From Streptomyces sp. XD-27 (lineage in GTDB: Bacteria > Actinomycetota > Actinomycetes > Streptomycetales > Streptomycetaceae), in the NCBI RefSeq assembly GCF_030553055.1, contig NZ_CP130713.1, positions 5,828,001-5,892,000 on the forward strand: DNA of 64,000 nt, given 5' to 3'. The notes beneath the pieces are model-generated. The model was not told the DNA's origin, ran no database searches, and saw only the letters and a list, made by a program, of their open reading frames with translations. Shown piece after piece: positions 28,016 to 36,874 of the stretch (position 1 is the first letter of the stretch; every line of letters starts with the position of its first letter). Position numbers and translations under genes: made by a program.

Positions 28016-28038
28016 AGCGCTATCCAGTGGGTTGCGCT
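28016..28038. promoter_or_regulatory. Inverted repeat between the HxlR and flavodoxin genes
   Basis: AGCGC (28016-28020) and GCGCT (28034-28038) are separated by 13 bases in the 106-base divergent spacer, placing it to act as an HxlR operator. The spacing fits a dimeric winged-helix protein, but no family consensus was matched. Confidence 0.35.
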
Positions 28039-28100
28039 TTCCAAAAGTTAGTGCTCTTCTTGTTCCTGCCACCGCTCGGGACCTGACCAAGGAGCACCGC

Positions 28101-28691
28101 ATGACCACCCCCGTCGTTTCCATCGCCTACCACTCCGGCTTCGGGCACACGACCGTCCTCGCCGAGGCCGTGCGCACCGGCGCCTCCGCCGCCGGGGCGA
28201 CCGTGCACCTGGTCAAGGTCGACGAGATAACCGAGGCCCAGTGGGAGCAGCTGGACGCCTCCGACGCGATCGTCTTCGGCTCGCCCACCTACATGGGCAC
28301 CGCGTCCGGCGCCTTCCACGTCTTCGCCGAGGCGACCAGCAAGCGCTGGTTCACCCGGGCCTGGCAGGACAAGATCGCCGCGGGCTTCACCAACTCCGCG
28401 TCCAAGAGCGGCGACAAGCTGCACACGCTCCAGTACTTCACCGTGCTCGCCGCCCAGCACGGCATGAGCTGGGTGAACCTCGGTCTGCTCCCGGGCTGGA
28501 ACGCCTCCACCGCCTCGGAGAACGACATCAACCGGCTCGGGTTCTTCCTCGGCGCCGCCGCCCAGACCGACCAGGACCAGGGCCCCGAGGGCGTGCACAA
28601 GGCGGACGTCGAGACCGCCGAGCACCTCGGCCGCCGGATCGCGGAGGCCGCACGGATCGTCGTGGCGGGCCGAGCCGCCGTCACCGCCTGA
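28101..28691 (+). CDS. WrbA-like flavodoxin/NAD(P)H-dependent FMN oxidoreductase
   Basis: A 196-residue flavodoxin-fold protein: SIAYHSGFGHTTVLAEAV is the FMN-phosphate loop, FGSPTYMGTASGAFHVF the isoalloxazine loop, and GFTNSASKSGDKLHTLQYFTV follows. It probably reduces quinones or a similar electrophile in the cytosol. AAGGAG at 28089-28094 decides the ATG at 28101. Divergent from the HxlR gene and likely its target. Confidence 0.9.
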   Translation: MTTPVVSIAYHSGFGHTTVLAEAVRTGASAAGATVHLVKVDEITEAQWEQLDASDAIVFGSPTYMGTASGAFHVFAEATSKRWFTRAWQDKIAAGFTNSASKSGDKLHTLQYFTVLAAQHGMSWVNLGLLPGWNASTASENDINRLGFFLGAAAQTDQDQGPEGVHKADVETAEHLGRRIAEAARIVVAGRAAVTA

Positions 28692-28724
28692 CGCGCGGAA
28701 CGCCGGAGCGCCCCTTCGGGCCCT

Positions 28725-28776
28725 GACGACATCGACCCCGTATCCCTCCGCCGAGGGGTACGGGGTCGATGCGCGT
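28725..28776. terminator. Bidirectional terminator between the flavodoxin and CAP genes
   Basis: A 13-bp stem (CATCGACCCCGTA, 28730-28742, with its complement at 28759-28771) continues inward with CCCT/AGGG around a CCGCCG loop, about 18 bp in all. It lies between convergent genes. Confidence 0.75.
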
Positions 28777-28810
28777 GGCGTCCGTTCGCGCGTGATGGCC
28801 GCGGCACGGC

Positions 28811-29716
28811 TCAGTAGCCGAACTCCTGCGTCCACCACGGGCCGCCGTCGCCTTCGTGCGCGCCCACGCCCAGGGTCTTGAAGTCGCAGTTGAGGATGTT
28901 CGCGCGGTGGCCGGGGCTGTTCATCCACGAGTCCATCACCGCCCGCGCGTCCGCCTGGCCGCGGGCTATGTTCTCGCCGCCCAGATTGCTGACCCCGGCC
29001 TGCTTCGCCCGGTCCCAGGGCGAATCGCCATCCGGGTCGGTGTGGTCGAAGAAGTTCCGCGCGTCCATGTCCTCGCTGAAGGCCCCGGCGAGCTCGGCCA
29101 GCTCCGGGTCGGCGGACAGCGGGGAGCAGCCCGCCTGCGCCCGCTCCTGGTTGACCAGGGCCAGCACCTCCCGCTCGGAGGCCGAGTGCGGTCCCCCGGT
29201 GGTGGGGGGCGCGGTCCGCGTCGGCGTGGCGGGGGCGGTGGTACGGGTCGGGCTCGGGCGCCCGTCGCCGGTGCCGTCTCCGCCGCCGGGCTTCGCCGAC
29301 CGGGAGGGCGACGGCTTCTTCGACGGGCTCGCGGACGGCTTGGCCGACGCCTTCTTCGAGGGGGAGGCGGACGGCGCCTGCGAACGGCCGTCGCCGCGGC
29401 TCGCGGGCGTCGTGCCGCGCTCCGCGGTCGGCCCCGAGGAGGAGCCCTGCGCGCCCAGGTCCTCGTCCGGGAGGTGGTCGGCGCGCACGGTCGCACCGGA
29501 GTCCCCGCCCGAGCCGGGGGAGAATCCCGGCACCAGGCCGGAGGCCACCGCCACCGCGCCCAGCGCGACGGCGGCGGATGCGCCCAGCAGTCCGGTGCGT
29601 ACCGGCGCCGGGCCCTTGCGGCGCGCTCCCCGGTGGCGGGTGGCGTCCGGAGCGGTCCCGGTGGAGGAGGGGGGTCCTGCCGTGGGTTCGGGGGCAGATC
29701 GTCGATGGCGACCCAT
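28811..29716 (-). CDS. Secreted or membrane-anchored CAP (SCP/PR-1) domain protein
   Basis: A 301-residue protein. A basic N-terminus is followed by a hydrophobic segment (GLLGASAAVALGAVAVASGL, about residues 42-61) that acts as signal or anchor. A long Ser/Pro/Lys-rich linker (SPSKKASAKPSASPSKKPSPS) leads to a CAP domain from about residue 180: EREVLALVNQERAQAGC, AGAFSEDMDARNFFDHTDPDG, GENIARGQADARAVMDSWMNSPGHRANIL, ending WWTQEFGY. The His/Glu cleft residues are present. Function in bacteria is unsettled; cell-envelope binding is likely. Confidence 0.92.
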   Translation of the reverse strand: MGRHRRSAPEPTAGPPSSTGTAPDATRHRGARRKGPAPVRTGLLGASAAVALGAVAVASGLVPGFSPGSGGDSGATVRADHLPDEDLGAQGSSSGPTAERGTTPASRGDGRSQAPSASPSKKASAKPSASPSKKPSPSRSAKPGGGDGTGDGRPSPTRTTAPATPTRTAPPTTGGPHSASEREVLALVNQERAQAGCSPLSADPELAELAGAFSEDMDARNFFDHTDPDGDSPWDRAKQAGVSNLGGENIARGQADARAVMDSWMNSPGHRANILNCDFKTLGVGAHEGDGGPWWTQEFGY

Positions 29717-29848
29717 CCGCTGCCTTCCTTACGTGCTCGGCGGTCAACGACATTCACCCATACGGGTGAAGCTATTGAGCCGGGACTGTACGCCATAAGG
29801 GGTGGGGCGGATGTGTCCAGGGGGGAAATGGCCGGTTAGCGTGCACGC

Positions 29849-30130
29849 ATGAACGACAACGTCCGACTTACCGTCTGGGTCCGCGGCCGCGTCCAGGGCG
29901 TGGGTTTCCGCTGGTACACGCGGGCCAACGCGCTGCGGATCGGCGGTCTCGTCGGCTTCGCGTCGAATCTGGCCGACGGCCGGGTCCAGGTGGTGGCCGA
30001 GGGGCCGCGCGCCGAATGCGAGCAACTGCTCGACTGGCTGCGCGCGGGCGACACGCCCGGCCGCGTCGACGGCGTCACTGAGATCTGGGACACCCCACGA
30101 GGCGGCTACGACACCTTCGAGACCCGCTGA
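29849..30130 (+). CDS. acyP: Acylphosphatase
   Basis: A 93-residue enzyme hydrolysing acyl phosphates. [19 protein letters not shown] contains the phosphate loop and catalytic arginine, and [19 protein letters not shown] contains the catalytic asparagine. Complete and normal in length. Confidence 0.96.
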   Translation: MNDNVRLTVWVRGRVQGVGFRWYTRANALRIGGLVGFASNLADGRVQVVAEGPRAECEQLLDWLRAGDTPGRVDGVTEIWDTPRGGYDTFETR

Positions 30131-30503
30131 CCCGGTCCGCCCGGAGCGCCGTCGAAAGCCGCTTCCGACGGGTGCCGAGACAGGCCGCGAGGAGCGAGAA
30201 CGGGCTGGTGGTTGCCAATCACGCGACTCCATGGAAGGCTGCGGACCAAGGATGATCGCTGTGGCCCTGCGGGGACCTCGGAGAGGCGGTGCCGCCAGAG
30301 TCTGCGGCCTTTCCGCCCTAGGCCCGACAGGCGATGCGGGCTGTGATCGTGTTGACCGTCAAACTTTTTGGTGAGACGCTGGAAGCCCCGCGCACCTTCA
30401 TTGTTTGGCATTGAGCACGTCGATGATGGCAGACATCGCGGGTGCGAATCCCTCACGACCCACACCGCTTCGGTCGGTCACTCAGTGTGGAGGACCATCC
30501 ATC
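30131..30503. other. Intergenic region between acyP and a small coiled-coil gene
   Basis: About 370 bases with no convincing gene and somewhat lower GC around 30340-30420 (CAAACTTTTTGG). It should contain the promoter of the following small gene; TTGACC at 30353-30358 is a possible -35 but no clear -10 follows. Confidence 0.4.
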
Positions 30504-30710
30504 ATGGCAAAGGCGCTTCTCGGATACGTCGGCGGCTCCGACCCCCGAGTCCTCGCCGAGATGCGACGGCTTCAGCAGCGCGTCCAGGACCTCGAATCCG
30601 AGCTCATCCGGATCCAGGCCGAAAACGACGCCCTCTCGGCTGCCGCACATCGTAGCGACTCGCTGCTCGACAGCATCGACGTACCCCAGGCGGAGCCTGC
30701 GCTCGCCTGA
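30504..30710 (+). CDS. Small coiled-coil hypothetical protein (68 aa)
   Basis: MAKALLGYVGGSDPRVLAEM begins it, then a short coiled coil (RRLQQRVQDLESELIRIQAENDAL) and an acidic tail ending AEPALA. GGAGG at 30489-30493 supports the ATG at 30504. No enzyme or DNA-binding motif is visible. It sits about 220 bases upstream of smc on the same strand; a link to SMC function is only positional. Confidence 0.8.
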   Translation: MAKALLGYVGGSDPRVLAEMRRLQQRVQDLESELIRIQAENDALSAAAHRSDSLLDSIDVPQAEPALA

Positions 30711-30933
30711 CCTCGGCCTCCGGGCAGGTCGGGCTGCAATCGTCAGCCGCTTGAGAATCTGCAAGGGACGCCTTGGCGTCCCTTCGTCGTGTCCTCTGCC
30801 CCCCGGTGCTCATCAGTCGCGTTCGTCGCCGTTCGTCTCGGCGCCGCTCCAGCGTCCCCTGAGTGTTCCTTAACCCTGATGTGCCCGGCGCCTTCCCCGG
30901 CGAAACCGAACACGAACGGTAGAGTCCCACGGC

Positions 30934-33900
30934 GTGCACCTGAAGAGCCTGACCCTGCGAGGTTTCAAGTCCTTCGCCTCGGCCACGACGCTGCGCTTCG
31001 AACCCGGCATCACCTGCGTCGTCGGCCCCAACGGGTCGGGCAAGTCCAACGTGGTGGACGCGCTCTCCTGGGTCATGGGTGAACAGGGAGCCAAGTCCCT
31101 GCGCGGCGGGAAGATGGAGGACGTCATCTTCGCCGGGACCACCGGCCGCCCGCCGCTGGGCCGCGCCGAGGTCTCCCTCACCATCGACAACTCCGACGGC
31201 GCGCTGCCCATCGAATACGCCGAAGTCACCATCACGCGGATCATGTTCCGCAACGGCGGCAGCGAATACCAGATCAACGGCGACACCTGCCGGCTGCTGG
31301 ACATCCAGGAACTGCTCTCCGACTCCGGCATCGGCCGCGAGATGCACGTCATCGTCGGCCAGGGCCAGCTCGACTCCGTCCTGCACGCCGACCCGATGGG
31401 CCGCCGCGCCTTCATCGAAGAGGCGGCCGGCGTCCTCAAGCACCGCAAGCGCAAGGAGAAGGCGCTGCGCAAACTGGACGCGATGCAGGCCAACCTGGCC
31501 CGCGTCCAGGACCTCACCGACGAGCTGCGCCGCCAGCTCAAACCGCTGGGCCGGCAGGCCGCCGTGGCCCGGCGCGCCGCCGTCATCCAGGCCGACCTGC
31601 GGGACGTGCGGCTGCGGCTGCTCGCCGACGACCTGGTCACCCTGCGCGAGGCGCTGCGCTCCGAGATCGCCGACGAGGCGGCGCTCAAGCAGCGCAAGGA
31701 GTCCGCCGAGGCGCGGCTGAAGGCCGCCCTCCAGCGCGAGGCCGCCTTGGAGGAGCAGGTACGCACGCTGGCGCCGCGGCTCCAGCGCGCGCAAGCGACC
31801 TGGCACGAGCTCTCGCAGCTCGCCGAGCGGGTACGCGGCACCGTCAGCCTCGCGGACGCGCGGGTCAAGAGCGCCACCTCCGCCCCCGCCGAGGAGCGGC
31901 GCGGCCGCGACCCGGAGGACATGGAACGCGAGGCGGCCCGGATCCGCGAGCAGGAGGCGGAGCTGGAGGCCGCGTTGGAGGCCGCGAGCCGCGCGCTGGA
32001 GGACACCGTCGCCCACCGGGCCGAGCTGGAGCGCCGGTTGGCCGAGGAGGAACGCCGGCTCAAGGACGCCGCCCGGGCCATCGCCGACCGCCGCGAGGGG
32101 CTCGCCCGGCTGCACGGCCAGGTGACCGCCGCGCGCGGCCGGGCCGCCTCCGCCCAGGCCGAGATCGACCGGCTCGCGACGGCCCGGGACGAGGCGCGCC
32201 GCCGGGCGGTCACCGCCCAGGAGGAGTACGAGCAGCTGCGCGAGGAGGTCGACGGGCTCGACGCGGACGACGCGGAGCTGGCCGAACGGCACGAGACGGC
32301 CAAGCGCGAGCTCGCCGAGGCCGAGGCCGCGCTGGGCGCGGCGCGCGAGGCCGCCACCGCCGCCGAGCGCCAACGCGCGGCCACCGCGGCCCGGCACGAC
32401 GCCCTCGCGCTGGGCCTGCGCAGGAAGGACGGCACGGGCGCCCTGCTCGCCGCCGCCGACCAGCTGAGCGGGCTGCTCGGCCCCGCCGCGGAACTCCTGA
32501 CGGTCGCCCCCGGCCACGAGATCCCGCTGGCCGCCGCACTGGGCGCCGCCGCCGACGCGATCGCGGTCACCGACCCGGCCACGGCGGCCGACGCGCTGCG
32601 CCTGCTCCGCAAACAGGACGCGGGCCGCGCCGCACTGCTGCTGGGCGGGCCCGCGGCCCCGCCTGCCTCGGCTGCCGCCCCGCACGCCGAGAGCCCCGCC
32701 CCGCCCGCCTCGGGTCCCGGCCCGTACCCCCAGGGCTCCGCCCCGTCCGCGCCCTCGTCGGCCGTCCCGGACGCGGGCCCGGCCGTCCCGGCCGCACGTA
32801 CCGGCGGTGCGCCGCAGGGCGGTTCGGGGCAGATCCCGGGGCCTGGCGCGGCACCCTTCGCCACCGACGGCGAGGCGCGGGAGCCGCATACGCGTGCCGC
32901 GGTCGGTGGTGGCATGGCGCTTCCGTCCGGCCCGGGCGGCGCGGTGGCCTCGCCCGGTGGCGACGCCGTGGAGGCGGCGGGGGAGCCGGCGGGGACGGGC
33001 GCGCGGGGCGTGTCCGGCTCCGCCGCCCTGCCCGGCGGGGCGGCGGACGCCGTCGGGTACCCCCGCGCCGCGGACCTCGTGCGCGGGCCCGCCGAGCTGC
33101 TCCCCGCCGTGCGCCGGCTGCTGGACCGGGTCGTGGTGGTCGGGACCTTGGAGGACGCCGAGCAACTCGTCGCCGCCCGCCCGGAGCTGACCGCCGTCAC
33201 CGCCGAAGGCGACCTGCTCGGCACGCACTTCGCGCACGGCGGTTCCGCGGGCGCGCCCAGCCTGCTGGAGGTGCAGGCGTCGGTCGACGAGGCCGCGGCG
33301 GAGCTGGCGGAGCTCGCCGTGCGGTGCGCGGAACTGGCCGAGACGCAGCGCCGGGCGGGGGAGCGGCGTACCGCGTGTGCCGCCCTCGTCGAGGAGCTGG
33401 CCGGGCGGCGCAGCGCCGCCGACCGGGAGAAGTCGCAGGTCGCGCAGGCGCTGGGGCGGCTCTCCGGGCAGGCCCGGGCGGCCGCCGGAGAGGCCGAGCG
33501 GATGACGGAGGCCGCCGACAAGGCCCAGGAGGCGCTGGAGCGGGCCACCGAGGAGGCCGAGGTCCTTTCCGAGCGGCTGGCGGTGGCCGAGGAGGCACCG
33601 GGCGAGGAGGAGCCGGACACCTCGGTACGGGACCGGCTCGCCGCCGACGGGGCCAACGCCCGCCAGACGGAGATGGAGGCCCGCCTCCAGGTCCGTACCC
33701 ACGAGGAGCGCGTCAAGGGGCTCGCGGGGCGCGCCGACTCCCTCGACCGCGCCGCGCGCGCCGAGCGCGAGGCGCGGGCCCGCGCCCAGCAGCGGCGCGC
33801 CCGGTTGCGGCACGAGGCGGAGGTGGCGGCCGCGGTCGCCTCCGGCGCCCGGCAGCTGCTCGCCCATGTGGAGGTGTCGCTGGTGCGGGCCGAGGCCGAG

Positions 33901-34845
33901 CGGGACGCCGCGGAGCGGGCCAAGGCCGAGCGGGAGCAGGAGCTGGTCGCCGAGCGCAACCAGGGCCGCGAGCTCAAGGGCGAGCTGGACAAGCTGACGG
34001 ACTCGGTGCACCGCGGCGAGGTGCTGGGCGCGGAGAAGCGGCTGCGCATCGAGCAGCTGGAGACCAAGGCGCTGGAGGAGCTGGGCGTCGAGCCCGCCGG
34101 GCTGATCGCGGAGTACGGTCCCGACCAGCCCGTACCCGCGTCGCCGCCCGCCGAGGGGGAGGAGGCCGCCGACGCCGCGGGGCGGCCGCTGCCCTTCGTA
34201 CGGGCCGAGCAGGAGAAGCGGCTCAAGGCCGCCGAGCGCGCCTACCAGCAGCTCGGCAAGGTCAACCCGCTGGCGCTGGAGGAGTTCGCGGCCCTGGAGG
34301 AACGGCACAAGTTCCTCACCGAGCAGCTCGAGGACCTGAAGAAGACCCGGGCCGACCTGCTCCAGGTGGTCAAGGAGGTCGACGAGCGGGTCGAGCAGGT
34401 CTTCACGGAGGCGTACCACGACACGGCGCGCGAGTTCGAGGGGGTCTTCTCCCGGCTCTTCCCCGGCGGCGAGGGCCGGCTGGTCCTGACCGACCCCGAC
34501 AACATGCTGGCCACCGGCGTGGAAGTGGAGGCGCGGCCGCCGGGCAAGAAGGTCAAGCGGCTGTCGCTGCTGTCGGGCGGCGAGCGGTCGCTGACCGCCG
34601 TGGCGCTGCTGGTGTCGATCTTCAAGGCCCGGCCGAGCCCGTTCTATGTGATGGACGAGGTCGAGGCGGCGCTGGACGACACCAACCTCCAGCGGCTGAT
34701 CCGGATCATGGAAGAGCTCCAGGAGAGCTCGCAGCTGATCGTGATCACTCACCAGAAGCGGACCATGGAGGTCGCCGACGCGCTGTACGGCGTCTCCATG
34801 CAGGGCGACGGGGTCTCGAAGGTCATCAGCCAGCGGCTGCGCTGA
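30934..34845 (+). CDS. smc: Chromosome-segregation ATPase SMC with enlarged hinge
   Basis: A 1303-residue condensin ATPase. The N-terminal head has Walker A GPNGSGKSN at 31-39. Two long coiled-coil arms flank the hinge, and the C-terminal head carries the ABC signature LLSGGERSLTAVALL and Walker B PFYVMDEVEAALDD. Bacterial SMCs are usually near 1180 residues. Here the excess is one Ala/Gly/Pro/Ser-rich insert of about 130 residues, roughly 575-705 (bases 32656-33050), in the hinge between ALLLGGPA and AADLVRGPAELLPAVRRLLD. The frame is intact across it. The GTG start at 30934 gives the conserved HLKSLTLRGFKSFA. ScpA/ScpB partners are not in the window. Confidence 0.96.
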   Translation: MHLKSLTLRGFKSFASATTLRFEPGITCVVGPNGSGKSNVVDALSWVMGEQGAKSLRGGKMEDVIFAGTTGRPPLGRAEVSLTIDNSDGALPIEYAEVTITRIMFRNGGSEYQINGDTCRLLDIQELLSDSGIGREMHVIVGQGQLDSVLHADPMGRRAFIEEAAGVLKHRKRKEKALRKLDAMQANLARVQDLTDELRRQLKPLGRQAAVARRAAVIQADLRDVRLRLLADDLVTLREALRSEIADEAALKQRKESAEARLKAALQREAALEEQVRTLAPRLQRAQATWHELSQLAERVRGTVSLADARVKSATSAPAEERRGRDPEDMEREAARIREQEAELEAALEAASRALEDTVAHRAELERRLAEEERRLKDAARAIADRREGLARLHGQVTAARGRAASAQAEIDRLATARDEARRRAVTAQEEYEQLREEVDGLDADDAELAERHETAKRELAEAEAALGAAREAATAAERQRAATAARHDALALGLRRKDGTGALLAAADQLSGLLGPAAELLTVAPGHEIPLAAALGAAADAIAVTDPATAADALRLLRKQDAGRAALLLGGPAAPPASAAAPHAESPAPPASGPGPYPQGSAPSAPSSAVPDAGPAVPAARTGGAPQGGSGQIPGPGAAPFATDGEAREPHTRAAVGGGMALPSGPGGAVASPGGDAVEAAGEPAGTGARGVSGSAALPGGAADAVGYPRAADLVRGPAELLPAVRRLLDRVVVVGTLEDAEQLVAARPELTAVTAEGDLLGTHFAHGGSAGAPSLLEVQASVDEAAAELAELAVRCAELAETQRRAGERRTACAALVEELAGRRSAADREKSQVAQALGRLSGQARAAAGEAERMTEAADKAQEALERATEEAEVLSERLAVAEEAPGEEEPDTSVRDRLAADGANARQTEMEARLQVRTHEERVKGLAGRADSLDRAARAEREARARAQQRRARLRHEAEVAAAVASGARQLLAHVEVSLVRAEAERDAAERAKAEREQELVAERNQGRELKGELDKLTDSVHRGEVLGAEKRLRIEQLETKALEELGVEPAGLIAEYGPDQPVPASPPAEGEEAADAAGRPLPFVRAEQEKRLKAAERAYQQLGKVNPLALEEFAALEERHKFLTEQLEDLKKTRADLLQVVKEVDERVEQVFTEAYHDTAREFEGVFSRLFPGGEGRLVLTDPDNMLATGVEVEARPPGKKVKRLSLLSGGERSLTAVALLVSIFKARPSPFYVMDEVEAALDDTNLQRLIRIMEELQESSQLIVITHQKRTMEVADALYGVSMQGDGVSKVISQRLR

Positions 34846-34874
34846 CCTCCCCCGCGTCACTCCCGGGCCGCACT

Positions 34875-34986
34875 ACTTCACCTTTTGAAGTCAAGTCGAC
34901 GAGCCTTGCGGCGTAACTTCTTAGCCACATCCTATTGACTTCGAAACTTGAAGACATAGTCTCGGCAACGTCGTTTTTACCTTCAA
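34875..34986. promoter_or_regulatory. glcP promoter with repeated TTGAAG/CTTCAA sites
   Basis: TTGACT at 34935-34940 and TAGTCT at 34957-34962, 16 bases apart, form a good -35/-10 pair. Around it are an inverted repeat ACTTCA-5-TGAAGT (34875-34891), TTGAAG at 34948-34953 between the two promoter boxes, and CTTCAA at 34981-34986. The placement suggests repressor binding over the promoter. Confidence 0.55.
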
Positions 34987-35021
34987 GGTTCGGCGACGGT
35001 GCCGGGCCAGAGGAGTACACG

Positions 35022-36440
35022 TTGACCACCACCGCGACGGCGCAGGCGTCCGCGGGCCGCAAGGCCCCGACGGAACACCTCGGCCATGTCATCTTCATCA
35101 CCGCCGCCGCCGCGATGGGCGGCTTCCTTTTCGGCTACGACAGCGCCGTGATCAATGGCGCGGTCGAGGCCATCCGTGACAAGTACGAGATCGGATCGGC
35201 CGCGCTCGCCCAGGTCATCGCCGTCGCCCTGATCGGCTGCGCCGTCGGCGCCGCCACCGCGGGCCGGCTCGCCGACCGCATCGGCCGGATCCGGGTCATG
35301 CAGATCGCCGCCGTGCTCTTCACCGTCAGCGCGGTCGGCTCGGCACTGCCGTTCTCGCTGTGGGACCTGGCCATGTGGCGGGTGCTCGGCGGCATCGGCA
35401 TCGGCATGGCCTCCGTGATCGGCCCCGCCTACATCGCCGAGGTCGCCCCGCCCGCGTACCGCGGCCGACTCGCCTCCTTCCAGCAGGCCGCGATCGTCAT
35501 CGGCATCGCGATCTCCCAGCTGGTCAACTGGGGCATCCTCAACCTCGCCGACGGCGACCAGCGCGGTGAGATCGCCGGGATCGAGGCCTGGCAGTGGATG
35601 CTCGGCGTCATGGTCGTCCCCGCCGCGCTCTACGGGCTGCTGTCCTTCGCCATCCCCGAGTCGCCCCGCTTCCTGATCTCCGCCGGCCGCAGCGACAAGG
35701 CCAAGGAGGTCCTCGCCGAGGTCGAGGGCGCCGGATCCGACCTCGACGCCCGGGTCGCCGAGATCGAGCAGGCGATGCGCAGCGAGCACAAGTCGACCTT
35801 CCGCGACCTGATGGGCGGCCGGGGCGGTCTGCTGCCGATCGTCTGGATCGGCATCGGCCTGTCGGTCTTCCAGCAGCTCGTCGGCATCAACGTCGCGTTC
35901 TACTACTCCTCGACGCTGTGGCAGTCCGTCGGCGTCGACCCGAGCGGCTCGTTCTTCTACTCCTTCACCACATCGATCATCAACATCGTCGGCACCATCA
36001 TCGCGATGATCTTCGTCGACAAGGTCGGCCGCAAGCCGCTCGCGCTGATCGGCTCGGTGGGCATGGCGGTCTCGCTGGGCCTGCTGGCCTGGGCCTTCTC
36101 CGCAGACCTCGTCGACGGCAAGCTCCCGCACACCCAGGGCGTCCTGGCCCTGATCGCGGCCCACGCCTTCGTGCTTTTCTTCGCCCTGTCGTGGGGCGTG
36201 GTGGTCTGGGTCCTGCTCGGCGAGATGTTCCCCAACCGCATCCGCGCCGCCGCGCTGGGCGTCGCCGCCTCCGCGCAGTGGATCGCCAACTGGGCCATCA
36301 CCGCCAGCTTCCCGAACCTGTCGGAGTGGAACCTGTCGGGCACGTACGTGATGTACACCGTCTTCGCCGCGCTCTCGATCCCGTTCATCCTCAAGTGGGT
36401 GCCGGAGACCAAGGGCAAGGCGTTGGAGGAGATGGGCTAA
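35022..36440 (+). CDS. glcP: Sugar/proton symporter, GlcP-type glucose permease
   Basis: A 472-residue major-facilitator transporter with 12 predicted membrane helices. AAAAMGGFLFGYDSAVINGA (helix 1), GRLADRIGRIRVMQ (loop 2-3), PAYIAEVAPPAYRGRL, IPESPRFLIS (central loop), QQLVGINVAFYYSSTLW (helix 7), VDKVGRKPLALIG and WVPETKGKALEE are sugar-porter signatures. It closely resembles, from memory, S. coelicolor GlcP, the major glucose permease. TTG at 35022 with AGGAG six bases before is chosen over a longer frame from 34935 that would start in the promoter. Confidence 0.92.
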   Translation: MTTTATAQASAGRKAPTEHLGHVIFITAAAAMGGFLFGYDSAVINGAVEAIRDKYEIGSAALAQVIAVALIGCAVGAATAGRLADRIGRIRVMQIAAVLFTVSAVGSALPFSLWDLAMWRVLGGIGIGMASVIGPAYIAEVAPPAYRGRLASFQQAAIVIGIAISQLVNWGILNLADGDQRGEIAGIEAWQWMLGVMVVPAALYGLLSFAIPESPRFLISAGRSDKAKEVLAEVEGAGSDLDARVAEIEQAMRSEHKSTFRDLMGGRGGLLPIVWIGIGLSVFQQLVGINVAFYYSSTLWQSVGVDPSGSFFYSFTTSIINIVGTIIAMIFVDKVGRKPLALIGSVGMAVSLGLLAWAFSADLVDGKLPHTQGVLALIAAHAFVLFFALSWGVVVWVLLGEMFPNRIRAAALGVAASAQWIANWAITASFPNLSEWNLSGTYVMYTVFAALSIPFILKWVPETKGKALEEMG

Positions 36441-36471
36441 CCCCCCCCGCCAGCTTCATCTCCTCATACGG

Positions 36472-36508
36472 AAACTGCCCCGGCTCACACGGAGAGCCGG
36501 GGCAGTTT
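36472..36508 (+). terminator. glcP terminator
   Basis: A perfect 14-bp stem (AAACTGCCCCGGCT and its complement) around a nine-base loop, ending in GTTT, 31 bases after the glcP stop. Confidence 0.8.
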
Positions 36509-36537
36509 CGCGTACCCCGGGGGGCGTGCCATTGGGC

Positions 36538-36723
36538 TTACCCCGGGCGCCCGGGGCCCGCACCGGACGTGCAGCGTAAGCACTGGCACGGTGGCCATAC
36601 GGAGGTATGCAGGGGTGGCAACGGCTCGGTGCTCCTCATCACCAGTTCGGCACCCCAGGTCCGGCCTCCGTCGCGGGACACCCGGAGGGTCATGAGCCGC
36701 TTGCCGCGTTCTTTTCCGTCCAT
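36538..36723 (-). CDS. Small Asp-box protein of unknown function (about 61 aa)
   Basis: MDGKERGKRLMTLRVSRDGG starts it; the sequence SRDGGRTWG matches the Asp-box (S-x-D-x-G-x-x-W) turn found in sialidase-type beta-propellers, but one copy in 61 residues cannot make a propeller. It continues with a TSVWPPCQCLRC cysteine cluster that could bind metal. It is divergent from the XRE gene at 36875, and similar small proteins beside XRE genes occur in Streptomyces as far as I recall. No clear ribosome site. Confidence 0.45.
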   Translation of the reverse strand: MDGKERGKRLMTLRVSRDGGRTWGAELVMRSTEPLPPLHTSVWPPCQCLRCTSGAGPGRPG

Positions 36724-36874
36724 CACGGTCTGCCCTTCCCCGTTGGCTTGGGATGTCGTGATGGTGCCGTCGCCGACCTGGACACTGCGACGACGGAAAG
36801 GGCGTTGTTCGGGTGTCCCTCAAAGGGCGTCAATTAGGTGTCATTGCAGGCCCCTTACGGCTAGCTTGGATGGC

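Noticed and set aside
30604..34860. 1418-residue minus-strand frame opposite smc
   Set aside because: Antisense shadow of smc; no family motifs.
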